A stretch of DNA of 64,000 bases from positions 3,968,001 through 4,032,000 of the forward strand of contig CM056878.1 in the NCBI GenBank assembly GCA_029876055.1, written 5' to 3'. The position numbers and the translations under genes were made by a program. The notes beneath the pieces are model-generated. The model did not search any database. It saw nothing but the letters and a program-made list of their open reading frames with translations, and was not told the DNA's origin. Below are positions 32,160 through 43,414 of this stretch, piece by piece. How positions within the stretch are numbered: position 1 is the stretch's first letter; each line of letters starts with the position of its first letter. This DNA is from Madurella fahalii (Eukaryota > Ascomycota > Sordariomycetes > Sordariales).

Positions 32160-35100
32160 TGGCACAAGACCCGGAAGGAGAAAATTATACGATTCTTACT
32201 CGTCTCTTCCAGGACGGAACTGCTCGCCAAGATCATACGACAGTGGACAGCAGCAGTAGCTCCCCACCCCTTCGTCGTCCACCACAGCAGACAGCACCGA
32301 CAGGCCTCCCGCAAAGGCCAACAGCAACCAGGCGAGCAGTCCTACCCGGGGGGGCGTCGTCTTCAACCACGAGCTTCTCAGCGACGACTTGCAAGACCTG
32401 CAGCGCAGGCTCCACCGACACGCCAAGCATCCCCGGCATGGCCTCCTCGGGGGCTTCCTGCGGGAGTGCGTCGCGGTCCTGAGGCAGGAGGTGCAGTCCC
32501 GCCGTTCGACGATGTGGTGACGCTGGGCTCGCGGTGGGAGACGCTGCGGCGCGGGCCCGTGGGCGGCGCCTGGGAGGGTGCGATGGTCTGTCTGTATCAA
32601 CTAGCCGTGCTGATCAGGTACGTCCCCATCAATCCGCCCTCATCCCTTTTGTTGAGTACACAAAGCATCCCAAAGTCTAAACCCCATGAACTAACACCGG
32701 AGCAGCCACCACGAAGCGAGCAACCAGCCATATCGCAATGAAGACTTTGCAGCACCTTATCTGGCAGGCATCAGCATCGGCCTGTTTTTGGCGTCAGCCG
32801 TCGCCGTGTCCCCTACCCTCGTCGACCTCGTCTCTTGCGGTGCCGAGGGCGTCCGGATGGCCTTCGTCTTTTGCCGGCACGTGGGCTGCGTCTCCCAGCT
32901 GCTCGAGACCTCCACCCGCCCCTCAAAGGACACCACCAGCAGCCCCAGCTGGGCATCAGTGATCATCGGGCTGTCAGCCGACGTTGTGCTGGCGGAGCTA
33001 GACCTCTTTAACGGCCAGCAGGCGGACCAAACGGCATGGTGACGGCACTGACGCGGGCCAGCATCAGCCACGTGGACCACGCATCAGTGGGCGTTACCGG
33101 CCCTGCTGCCCGTCTGGCGGAGCTCTTCCGCAAGTCGCGAACGCTGGGCGCCTCGCGGCACGCGGCGCTGCCCATCTCGCGCGGCTTCTGCCACGTGCCG
33201 CACGTCTACAACGACGACGACGACGACGTGCGCGCCGTGCGCCGGGCGGCTCGCGTATGGGAGAGGTGGGACTGCCGTCCGGTCCGGCAGCCACTGTTGT
33301 CCCCGCACACCGGAGCCCGTTTTGAGGCTGCCAACGCCGCCGGGCTTATCGAGACCATTTGCGCCGAGGCCCTGACTAAGCCTTTGTTCTTGGATAAAGT
33401 GGCCGAGGGCGCGGTGGCGCAGATATCGCACAGCCTAGCGAGTTACGCAAACCGCCGTCGTGTCTCGGTATACTCCACTACCGCGAGGTGAACACGAGCC
33501 CGAAAATCGGCACCTACGACATCCCCGGCACCGAGCGGGCGTTCGGCAACGGCCGTATCAACTACTTCTTCAACTTCCAAGGCCACAGTTTTAATGTCGT
33601 CACGGCCTGATCGAGCGGCCAGGCCGCGGTCCAGGCCGCCTGCTCGGCGCTGAGGGCCGGCGAAGCCAATACCGTGGTGGCCGGGGGTTTGAACATCATC
33701 GTAAGTTAGTTTTTTCCGTCAACGAAAGGTAAAGATATTGGTGCTGACTTGAATTTAAACGTTTAACCAAAGACAAGCCCCGATATCTACTGCATGCTGT
33801 GCAAAAGCCACTTCCTATCCCCGACAGGCTAGTGCAAGGTTTGAGACGCCGGGGCGGGCGGCGTGGGCTCCGTGGTAATCAAGCGGCTCGAGGACGCGTT
33901 GGTGGACAACGATGTGGTGCTAGGCACGATCCTGGCCGGCGCGGCGAACCATTCATCAGAAAGCGTATCCATTACACAGCCGCGCGCCGGCATCCAAAAC
34001 GACAACTACCGGCGCGTTATGGACCGGGCCGGCGTTAGCCCTTTTGATGTCAGCTACATCGAATGCACGGCACGGGCACGCAGGTGGGCGATGCGGTCGA
34101 GTCTAGTCGGTGGTCAATTTTTTCGCGCCGCCCTCCGTAGCATCGCTCGATGATGACAGCGACGACGGCCGCCACGAGGACGTGTGTATCTCGGCTAAGA
34201 GTAAAGCCTCGCTGCGCGGCAACGGAGCCGCCCTGCTTAGTTATTTGGACGCGAACTCGGACGCCAGCTGAAAGACGTGGCTTATACGACGAGCGCCCGG
34301 CGTATGCACCACCATATCGACGTCGCCAAGGCCGTCCCGAGCACGACGCGGCTGCGGGAGGTGCTGCGCGCCATGGCCGCCCACGGCGCGGCCCTGGACG
34401 CCCGCGCTTGCCACGTCGCGAAACAGAAAAATAAGGTCGTCTTCGCCTTCTCGGGCCGGGGCTGCTTCTACCGCGCCGCCGCCGCCGCGCTATATGAGCG
34501 GGCGCCCGACTTCGGCGCCCTGGTCCTCCAGCTGGACTGCGTCGCCGTCCAGCGGGTTGCCTTCGAGGACGTCGGGGAGAAGACGGCGCGCTTGAGGGCA
34601 GTTTCCGACCTATCGCACCCGGATCCGCCCGAGGTGGCAGCCGGACACAAGATCCATGCGAGGAACGTTTTGACAGCGGCGAGTATGAAAAGACGAACCC
34701 CCGTTACCGAATTGGTGTCGAGTTGTTGCTTATCACTGTTATCTACGGGAGAGTATCTAGGCCGACATCTGCCTCACCGTCGGCGAATATGCGTATAAAC
34801 GACCGCTTCCAAACACCGCCGGGGTGTTTGTGGACATGCGGGACATGCGGGTCGTCGAGGCGCAGCTGATACACGAGGACGACCCCTCGCCAGCCCAGTT
34901 TATACGGATCGAAGCGGAGCTAAATCTTTCACTCGGCCGGACCCAGGTCGGCTTGTGGGTAGCCAAAGCCGACGGGTTCCCCAAGGCAGACTGCGCCTTC
35001 GCGACGGCTGTAGTCTGGTACTACCCAAGCGCACAGGACTGGCGCGCCGCGTGGCAGACGGCGTCGCACTCGGTGGGCTCGCCCATCCACGCCCTGTGGG

Positions 35101-36020
35101 ACTTGACCTCGCAAGGCAAAGCGAGCGCGCTATCGCGCCAGGCGACGTACCAGCTGTTCACCAACGTGGTCGACTACGACGCACGCTACCAGACCATGCA
35201 GCAGGCGGCGCTCGACTCGGACGCCCTCGAGGGTGCCGCCGACGTGGTCCTGGACGCGGACTGCCACGCCACCTGGCACATGCCGCCGCACTGGATCGAC
35301 GGCGCCTTCCATCTGGCGGGGCTCGTCATGAACTCGTTCGGCAACGCCGCCCCGGCGTGCAACTCCTTCATCACGCCCGACTGGCGGCGGCTGCGGCTCG
35401 CGGAGCCCTTGGCGACGGGGTCAGGTATCGCAACTATGTCCGCATGGTTCCCGTGGAGGGAAAGGCGGGCGCGTACGCGGGGGACATCTATCTGCTGCGG
35501 GACAAGACGGTGGTGGGGCTGTGCCAGGGCATTAGGTTCAAGCGCGTGCCGCGGGCGTTGATGGCCGTCATGTTCCCCAGACGCGGCAGCAGAGGCACGA
35601 AGAGGAACGGCGGCGTTCGTAGTCTCCCACCCGCCAATCTCGCTGCAGGAGGCAACATTCCCCAGCCCAAGGTCACCGCCCGTCGAAGCCACGCCCACCA
35701 CCACCACCGTGGCCGAGGCAGAGCCCATCATCACGCCTCCCTTTTCGACAGCGAGTGCTCGGTCGGATACGACAGAAGCTGGATAACAGCACCCCCACGT
35801 GGCCGTCTCCATGCGGCTTATCGCCCAGGAGTCGGGCCTGGACGCCGAGAACCTTCGCCCCGAGACCGTGTTCGCAGATGTCGGCGTCGACTCGCTCATG
35901 TCGCTTACGCTAGCCGACAAGCTCCAGGCGGAGCTGGGCGTCCCGGTCAAGGCGTCGCTGTTCCTCGAGTGCGTCACCGTCGGGGACCTGGAAAGGTGGC
36001 TGATGAAGCATAACCCTTGA
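32160..36020 (+). pseudogene. Non-reducing polyketide synthase relic (SAT-KS-MAT-PT-ACP, no TE)
   Basis: SAT blocks at about 32350-33480 include FNHELLSDDLQDLQRRLHRH, AMVCLYQLAVLIR, an intron, and YLAGISIGLFLASAVAVS. KS blocks (about 33490-34260) include PGTERAFGNGRINYFFNF, then VVTA-stop-SSGQAAVQAACS: the active-site Cys codon of TACSS is TGA (33608-33610). After an intron follow IYCMLCKSHFLSPTG, TAG (33830), TGA (33842) and GSVVIKRLEDA; the HGTGTQ motif is out of frame near 34065. The MAT is reduced to KVVFAFSGRG and flanks (about 34434-34570). The PT second half (about 34750-35540) includes AGVFVDMRDM, RTQVGLWVAKADG and HWIDGAFHLAGLVMNSFG. A complete ACP (35799-36020) has VGVDSLMSL with the phosphopantetheine serine and ends the protein, with no TE. 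Large deletions remove the KS start, most of the MAT and the PT start. Confidence 0.85.
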
Positions 36021-36224
36021 TGATTGATAAGCCAAGAACATCTGTCCCGGGATGGAAAACCGATGGTAGGGAGGATGAAACCATTAAAAAGGAAAAAGAG
36101 GGTTTTACCTCGTAGATAAATAGGATGGCTTCTTTATTTATATTTCCGGATTGTTCCCCTTCCGTTTCTGACTCCCTCCGGACTCCCTTCCCAACTCCTT
36201 TCCCAATTTCCCTCACTACCTTAT
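36021..36224. other. Short gap after the PKS relic
   Basis: This is the 3' flank of the ACP-encoding end. Nothing is recognised in it. Confidence 0.4.
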
Positions 36225-36520
36225 TCATGTACCAGCACCAGGACGGTATATAATCGGTGACCCACATCATTCGCCAGGAGGTTGAAGATAAGGTCCTTGT
36301 ATTCGACGGGATCAGCAGTCTAGCCCCTCTTAGCGACAACGAGGAGTGGTATATCCGAAACAATGAGGAGAGGAACGCGCGGATCGGCCGTCTGGCTGCC
36401 GCAGTCGATATATAGCTGATCGGTATACGCAGGTGCAACAACATTCCCTTTGAAGAGAGCGGCAAGTTCAGCGATAGGGACGGCACGCTTTCGGGCACGC
36501 TATGCCTCGTATGGGCAGAG
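36225..36520 (-). pseudogene. Unidentified coding-like relic
   Basis: One minus-strand frame reads ARKRAVPIAELAALFKGNVV, then TADPRVPLLIVSDIPLLVVA, a stop (TAG), then PVEYKDLIFNLLANDVGHRL and YTVLVLVHE before a stop. The hydrophobic pattern and codon content look like protein, with a single internal stop. No start codon or family is recognised. It could be a gene fragment of the dead cluster or unrelated. Confidence 0.3.
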
Positions 36521-37572
36521 GGAAGCTTAACAAGTGGCCTATATGCCTAACGTGGCAGGTGCGGTTCAAGTCGTCACCGGTGGTCCGCAGAGTGGCGGTG
36601 GCGAGAGCGCAGACAGCTGACGCAGCTTGGATCGCAGAGACCGGATCGGCGTGCTGGAACGCCGACTACATCCGGCTTTGCATCTTGCGCCCAACGGTCG
36701 GCGACCACAAGCGCTCTTCTGGGCCGCCAAGGCCGGCAGGCCGCCTGCCATGGAGAATGTGAGGTTGTCTTGGTTGCGGATTTACCCCGTATACCCAGTT
36801 GGCAACCCCCCGGACAAAAAAAAAAAAACGTGTACACCATACCGATGGCCCCATCACATACCACACACACTATAAAATATCACAACTTCGTTAACGCAGG
36901 GCCAAATCCGACCATATTTTATTCTTTCTAATGGCCAGTAAGTGCTCCTTCCATCTCTATCTAGTTCTTCAAGATCTGTAGGATGTAGTGGTGTGGGCCA
37001 GGGGTCAGGGGGGTAAAAACTGGGTTGTGTGTACGCGTTGTTTTTTAGCCAGAGAGACAACTCAGCTGCTACGCCTTGCAAGTTGCCAAAACGTATAGAG
37101 TAGGACCGTACACGCGGTTAGTTGGCTAGGAATAAGCACAAGGCGATGTTAGGATCTCACCGCGGTTTAGATGAGAAATGGAATTGGGAACGGAGTAGTA
37201 AGAATCCGGGCGGGTAGTGGGGTCCACCGTTTTCATCCTCAGAAAACGTCTCCAACACGTGACCTAAGCTCTGCGGAGTCAGCAATTACAACCACGACAG
37301 CGTGTGGCCTTCGTTGTTGTTCAAAGGGTGCGGTTTCTTTGTCCTCATAGCTGCCAGTTCTGGACGCTTCTGAGCAGACAGGGAACTTTTTATGAGCAGA
37401 ACAATAACCCCGGCTCCCTAAGACTCAGCCAAGACCGACGCATTTGAAGGCGACCTTCTAAGCGAACCGTGATTTAAAGCTCCCCGCACTGCTGCCGCAG
37501 CCGCAACAGCGACTCCATCCAACTCTCCCATTTCTACCACCGCAATCGAGCATCGCATCATCACCGTCAACA
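36521..37572. other. Intergenic region and RPB9 promoter
   Basis: There is no supported gene. A run of 12 A lies at about 36818-36829. The part nearest 37573 is the 5' flank of RPB9 and marks the return to conserved gene content. Confidence 0.4.
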
Positions 37573-38611
37573 ATGTCGTCTCCGGCACCGTCGGCCTCGG
37601 GCGGCGATGGCGAGAAAACCGATAGGAAGCCGCTCGAGCAGATCGCGTTCCGCTTCTGCTCCGAGTGCAGCAACCTGCTGTATCCGAAAGAGGACGAATC
37701 CGAGAACAAGCTCATGTTTACGTGCCGCACCTGCAAATTCTCTGAAGAGGCGACGTCGAGCTGCATCTACCGCAACGTACTCAATAACGCTGCTGGCGAG
37801 ACGGCCGGCGTGACTCAGGACGTCGGCAGTGATCCTACGGTGGGTGAAACCTCTCTTCTTCCCAAGGGGCGGATTTGTGGACACTGGGACCCGAACGCTT
37901 CGGCCTATGCCTTGTGCCCGTGCTGCGGCGCCGTCATTATCTGCGAGGTCTGCCACGACAATTTCGCCATCGTCCCCAGCGACAGCGACGCGAGCGAACC
38001 CGAGGATGAAGAACTCTACCCTGTGGAATTCGAAAGCGAAGGGGTGGATATCCGGCCCTGGAGCAGAGCCAACCACCAAGGCCTCGCCGAATTCATGGCG
38101 CGGACGTCGGATCTCTTTGGCTCGTGGATGAATGAGATGGAGGATGGAGACATGGACCTCGACAACGACCCCGAAGCTCAGTATATCACCGACATCGGCG
38201 CTAAGAACCAAATTCTTAACGCGCTTGTCCCGAGCATGGCTAACTGAGACGAACGAAGCCAACGACATCATTGACGACATGTACGACTTATGCTTTTCCG
38301 GGCGGCACGAGCTGGGCGTTTAGGCAGTCTCATAACACTGGCTGGCTGCGCAGAAGAGAGGATGGAAAGACTTGGACTGCTTTGCTAGACATTGCTGGCT
38401 GACCATCCGTCTTTGTGCTCTAGCTGCCCAGGTCGAACCGCACCTGCCCTGCATGCAAGCACGAGGAGGCCGTCTTCTTCCAGTCGCAGCAGCGGAGCGC
38501 GGAAACGGGGATGGTGAGTGACCCACGCCGGAACTCATCGTAACCTCTGGATGCTGACAGGAGTAGAAACTGTTCTATGTCTGCTGCGATTGCGGCAACA
38601 TCTTTCAATAG
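37573..38611 (+). CDS. RPB9: DNA-directed RNA polymerase II subunit RPB9
   Basis: RPB9 is the two-zinc-ribbon subunit of RNA polymerase II involved in start-site choice, fidelity and repair. Exon 1 (37573-37839) encodes the N-terminal ribbon: FRFCSECSNLLYPKEDE and FTCRTCKFSEEA, ending ...TQDVGSDPT. Exon 2 (38424-38513) continues LPRSNRTCPACKHEEAVFF and QSQQRSAETGM. Exon 3 (38567-38611) gives KLFYVCCDCGNIFQ, the C-terminal TFIIS-like ribbon. The total is about 133 residues. Both ribbons are complete. Intron 2 is ordinary (53 nt, GTGAGT). Intron 1 is 584 nt, far longer than the others in this window, and contains a coding-like segment described separately. If intron 1 were retained, the frame from exon 1 would stay open to a TGA at 38245-38247. 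Confidence 0.92.
37865..38323 (+). other. Coding-like segment nested in RPB9 intron 1
   Basis: Inside the first intron of RPB9, in frame with exon 1, lies an open stretch with high-GC third positions and protein-like composition: GRICGHWDPNASAYALCPCC, then GAVIICEVCHDNF (a CxxC...CxxC zinc-binding pattern), an acidic part (DSDASEPEDEELYP) and FGSWMNEMEDGDMDLDNDPE, ending at TGA 38245. One base later in phase, another coding-like frame continues ETNEANDIIDDMYDLCFSG to a stop at 38321-38323, as if a single frameshift split one protein. I do not recognise the family. It may be a captured gene fragment, a nested gene or an alternative RPB9 C-terminus; only transcripts can decide. Confidence 0.45.
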
Positions 38612-38970
38612 GGTTTGGTTTCAGCACACTTGCATACATTGGCGTTGGAGCACCAGGGTAGAATATGGGTTTTCGGCAGCGTGGTACAGCGTTTTCTTCT
38701 CGGAGCAATGCATGCACTCTATGGACGCTCTAGATGAATCAAGACCTGGGATGGGACGGTGTGGGTTGTCTTTGTTGAATTTGTACAAGTAGGAGTAGTA
38801 TACACGACGCCAATTAACGCCGTTTCGGTGCCAACCCCTCATGGCACCTGGTATGATACACTCTTGATGCTCTCGTTTGCCGTTGTCTCTGAATTGCCCT
38901 TTCTTCCACCATTGCTGGTCTCGGGCCAGACAGACTGGGTTCTTTTCCAGCCCTCAGCTCCTTGAACAGG

Positions 38971-39477
38971 TTACGCCTGCATTGGCGCCATGCTGAGAAT
39001 CTTGCTCCATTTCTTCTTCCGCAGCTCGGATCCCACGACCCCGTTGACTCGAGAGCCGATGGGGTCTCCAGCCTTGTTTATCAGGACGCACGCGTTGTCG
39101 TCGAATTTGATCACGCTACCGTCTCTCCGCTGCACCTTCTGCCTTGTCCGGACGACCACGGCGTGCCGCATGTCGCCGCGCTTGACCTTGGCGGTCGAAG
39201 CACCTCCGGCGCCCTCGCCCATCGACGCTCTCTGTTTCTGAACGACCACGACTATCCTGTCGCCTGCACGGAAGCTAGTCAGCGAGAAGGGACAGGCGGC
39301 GCAAGCTAGTACCCGGCGTACATACCGATGGAGGCGTGCCGTTTCTGGCCGACGATCATGGCGCACTCGACGACGGCCGCGCCAGAGTTGTCGATGCAGT
39401 TAAGCATCGTCTGCGCAACACGTCAGCTCAACACCGTACTGCAGTTCACAGACCACCCGAACCTTTAGTTGGATCAT
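38971..39477 (-). CDS. MRPL38: Mitochondrial ribosomal protein uL14m (L14)
   Basis: This is the mitochondrial homologue of bacterial ribosomal protein L14 (yeast Mrpl38), a large-subunit protein that contacts the small subunit. Three exons are read on the minus strand. Exon 1 is only MIQLK (39477-39463). Exon 2 (about 39413-39329) reads TMLNCIDNSGAAVVECAMIV, the classical L14 start. Exon 3 runs from GDRIVVVVQKQRA (about 39263) to 38971, with KVKRGDMRHAVVVRTRQ, DGSVIKFDDNACVLIN and GDPIGSRVNGVV at the C-terminus. Intron donors are GTTCGG and GTATGT. The protein is about 130 residues, as usual. It is convergent with RPB9 and divergent from SET9, with which it shares a 1.1-kb upstream region. 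Confidence 0.9.
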
Positions 39478-40552
39478 CTTGACACTGTCGGACTCGGACG
39501 CTACAGCCTGCCCGCTGCCGTGTGGTTGAGCGTCTCTCCAAATCAAAGCCCGCCTCAGCAAGGTGCCGGTGCTGGCCAATGCCGGACCAGGAAAATTGTT
39601 CGCGCGACCGAGCAGGACGGGAACCTGGCTGATTGATTATGTAACCAAGCCCGACCCGCTCTCTGAGGCCTGACCAATTAGCAATCAGCTGCAAGCTCTT
39701 TAACTCCCATCCCTGCAACAGGATCCGCCAAGCAGCAGCTGGCCAATAGATGCAGCGGCGCAACTGCCCCTGCCGTTCCCTCCCCAGCTTGGTTGTGCTG
39801 CACTCGCCTAGCCCCCCCAATTTCCACGGCAACAGACACCTGAAAGAGAGGAGTCGAATGCAATCCAAATTCCATGCCCTTCTCCCCGTCTTCTCCTCCT
39901 CTGCCGCTAACTTTCTCGTAATTCCCGTAATCGACGCGGCAAAGGTTGCACCGCACCCGCGTCCTTTTTCTACCCCGGGTTCTCTGTGTTCTCCAGCCCG
40001 GAATTGCTCGCTCCATCCGCTGTTGTCGACACAGCTGCACCCTTGTAGCCGTTACTCGGGTACCAGCCAGTCGCTGCCCGGGCAAATGACGACAGTTTGT
40101 CTGGCCGACCCGAGTCGATTGGACTGCTGAGCCCGACCTGGACGGCGCCCTTCCCTGCAGCCGCTCATTGGCATATCAATTGCAGCTGGAGGCTGAGCGC
40201 GCTTGTCTCTGCGCCCTGTCTCACCTCTTCGACCGCCCCAGCCGCTGCAGGTTGGTACCATTCGCTCCTTTCGGCCGCTTGGAAAGGGCATTGCTCGGGC
40301 CCTCTGTCGCATGAAGAAGGTGGTGCATGGGAATTTGAAAGCTGGCCTTCGTCCGTTCCTTTGCTACGTAACGCCCGCTCTTGCGCATCCGCTCCTTTTT
40401 GTTCGCCGGCATCAGTGGCATCAGTGGCATCAGTGGCCTTCCTGCGCGCCCCAACACTCCACCCTCGCAGTCTTTCACTCTCGGCGTCCGCATCGTCACT
40501 CCTTTGTGTGCGCCGCAACGCCCCCGTCCGCCGCGAGATAATCTCGGCCACG
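39478..40552. promoter_or_regulatory. Divergent upstream region between uL14m and SET9
   Basis: This 1.1-kb stretch is bounded by two divergent start codons and must hold both promoters. A threefold 9-bp repeat, GGCATCAGT, lies at about 40408-40434. Open frames seen here lack family matches. Confidence 0.5.
40408..40434. repeat. Threefold 9-bp tandem repeat
   Basis: The unit GGCATCAGT occurs three times head to tail in the region between the divergent uL14m and SET9 genes. Confidence 0.85.
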
Positions 40553-42761
40553 ATGCCCCGGACCTCAGCAGCAACGTCCAAGAAGCAGCCGCTCACCCTT
40601 GCGCAGCTTGCCGCTTATGATGACATCTTGACGGATGCGCTCGTCGACCATGTGGGCGACCCCCCCCTTCCCTCCCGTCTCCCAACTCCCAACTCCGCCC
40701 CGCCGCCGCACTCGAGAGCTAACCCGAGAACCATAGGCCTTTTACTGGACGACAATCCCCAAAAACCGCACCTCGTACCACCCGTCACGGGGCGTCAGGG
40801 AGGACGAAATCACCAAAATCATCCAGAACCATCTGATCGTCGACCCGAACCCCTCCGTCGCTGAGGAGAAGCTCCTCGCGACCGACGGCCTGAGGAAGTT
40901 TTACGGCTCACTTAAGACACCCAAGGAGAAGGAGGACTTCAAAGGACATCTGCGACGGTACATGTCTATCTACCTACCCGATTGCCCATTCGAGGTCAAT
41001 GCGACGAACCGGTACACCATTGTCACGTACGAAGCGAGTATAACAGCTCGCCGTTTTATCCGGCGCAATGAGACGATCAAGTATCTGGCCGGCATCCAGG
41101 TGACGATTACGCCAGAGGAGGAGGCCGAGATGGCGCTGCGCAAGAAGGATTTCAGCCTCATAGTGAGCAGCCGGAGCAAAGCCACCAGCTTGTTCATGGG
41201 CCCTGCGAGATTCGCCAATCACGACTGCGAGGCGAATGCTAAACTTGTTACGTGCGGGCAGGCTGGGATCGAGATTAAGGCATGCAGGGACATTGAGGTT
41301 GGCGAGGAGATCACGGTCACATACGCCAATAGCTATTTTGGCGAGAACAACTGCGAATGCTTGTGTCAGACATGCGAAGAAAAGCTAGCGAATGGTTGGC
41401 AAGCTCGAGACGGCGGCGTTTCGGTTCAGAAGAGCATAGAGGGCGATCCGGTTGCTGCTGCCCAGGGCTATTCGCTACGCCGACGGAGACGTGACGAGAG
41501 CGCTACCGGCGCCGGATCTCGGACCCCGTCGGTTACGCCGGACATCCGCCCGCGGATTTTCAAAAAGCAGCGGAGTCAGAGAATGCTGGGAGAAAGGGCA
41601 TCAACGACGGATTCCACCGAGCCTGACCAGCTGGGCCGCTCTCACAGTAGTCAGAAACGAAAATGGGAGGCTCTGGGTACACCACCAGTCACACCGGCGA
41701 AACGGCTCAAGACAAGCCATTACGAGGTGATCCCGATTCCTTTACCCCCGGCCATCTCCAGGGGAAGCTCGGACACGGAGCTCTCTCGCAGCCCGCTGTC
41801 GTCGGAATACGGGAACGGGGATATGACCGAGGCGACGTCTCCTGGATCAGAAGAGGCTGCGCCTCTCATTCTGTCACCAGAGCCCACGCCGACCAAGCAG
41901 GGGCCCGATCTGATTAAGCTGGAGGAGAGCGTCTGCAAGACCGAGGACCAGGAGCAGGGTATATCCACCGAAATTCTCCCAACAACAGAGTCCCCCTCGC
42001 CTCCTTCGGAAACCGACATTGCTGTTGTATCTCATCCGGCCACCATACTTAACGTCCCGAGTGTGGAGTGTCCTTCATCGGCAACTTCGCGCCACTCTGA
42101 GCCCGAACAAGCCCAAAATTCAGACCGGAACACCCTGAGAGCATCAGGATATGTGGAGCCAGCAGAAGATGGGAAGGGAAATACAGCAACGTCGGATGCT
42201 CCTGGGATCGAGCCGGCGTCGGGCGCACCAACATCCAGTGCGAAGTCAAGAAAGAGACAAGCCGCTCGAGAGGTTTCGCCAGCTCCGGGAAGACAACGAA
42301 TTCCGGGCGACTACACTTTGACGCCGCTGCTACTTTCAGAGCCGGAGACGGCATGGGTTCACTGCACCAATTGCAACACTGCATTTGTGCAGAGAAATGC
42401 CTACTTCACCAAATCCAACTGCCCTCGGTGTGAGCGCCATTCCATGTTGTACGGGTATATCTGGCCCAAGACGGCACCCGCCGGTCCAAGCGACAGGGAA
42501 GAACGTGTGCTTGACCACAGGACGGTCCATCGCTTCCTGCGCCCAGAAGATGAGGCCAAAGTCCGAGGTAGAAAGCATTGGAGAGAACGGCTGGGATCGC
42601 AGAGGGAGTCGGCCGATTCAGAGGAGCAGTTCGAAGAGCGTGGCCGGGCGAGGGTCCGAGATGGAGCGAGCGGGGACATGGGGCCCGAAAGCGCGGCTCC
42701 CGCCGGAGTCCGCCGTAGCGGACGAGTGCGGAGGGCGAGTGCCAAAGCGATTGGGGAGTGA
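40553..42761 (+). CDS. SET9: Histone H4-K20 methyltransferase SET9 (Suv4-20/KMT5 type)
   Basis: This nuclear enzyme methylates histone H4 lysine 20. Exon 1 (40553-40651) encodes MPRTSAATSKKQPLTLAQLA through LVDH. An 85-nt intron (40652-40736) leads to exon 2 (40737-42761), for 707 residues in total. N-terminal conserved stretches are FYWTTIPKNRTSYHP and GVREDEITKII. The SET domain includes IYLPDCPFEVNATNRYTIV, ARFANHDCEANAKL (the 'NHDC' cofactor and pseudoknot motif) and GEEITVTYANSYFGENN, followed by the post-SET cysteines ECLCQTCEE. A long Ser/Pro-rich low-complexity region follows. Near the C-terminus is a conserved zinc-finger-like module, WVHCTNCNTAF plus CPRCERHSMLYGYIWP and DHRTVHRF. 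All signature residues are present. Confidence 0.93.
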
Positions 42762-43414
42762 ATCACCCCTGTGGTAAACTGGTTGTGCGGTCGATATAGA
42801 CACGATTTTCCATTCCGGGGAGACGAGCGGGCTTCCCGCCATCTAGGCGGACATGTACAATACGTTACATTAGTTCTTAGCTACTTAACCTAATTGCTAC
42901 GGGCGCCGCTGCGAAATGCATAATTACTTGCGCAGTATTGCTAGACATTAGCATGATGATACGGGCCAGCTGATAAAAAACGACCAGCTCCAAGTGAACC
43001 GCCGTGGCCGGCTCCCGTTTTCGTCGGATATCGCCTCACACCCCTGGAATCACTTACTACCTCCGTGCCACAGGCAAGAGAGGGAAAGGGTCCGAGCTCT
43101 CGTCGCATGCAGCTCACCCCCGCCGCACCGCTATCTTGGCAAGTTTCGAGCAGTGCAGAGAGAGAGAGCTTCCTAGCTCAGCCTCGTAGATTTCCCTATT
43201 TCTAGGAGCTGCTCTGCGACGGCGCTTCCCACCCCCTCTTGGCCCATGAGTATTCGGTTTTTACTTCTTCACCCTCATTCTTGAACTTCAAATTGGCGAC
43301 ATCCATTGTGTTTATTTTAGTCTCCACGCGCCGTCCGAGGCCGTTGCGTTCCTTCTTGCATCCAGCTTGCGCGACCAGCTCCTGTCCAGCCAATCCGATC
43401 GCGCACACGACACA
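42762..43414. other. Intergenic between SET9 and the BTB gene
   Basis: No gene is seen. The stretch contains the SET9 3' flank and the BTB-gene promoter, including CT-rich sequence and an (AG)n run near 43155-43168. Confidence 0.45.

Noticed and set aside
34955..36013. 352-codon plus-strand ORF across the PKS end
   Set aside because: Most of it is the wrong phase of the PT and ACP coding sequence. A short stretch near 35430-35570 is the continuation of PT in this phase, which shows a frameshift in the relic.
37567..38280. 237-codon minus-strand ORF
   Set aside because: It is the complement of RPB9 exon 1 and the nested intron segment. The plus-strand frame contains zinc ribbons, so the reverse is a shadow.
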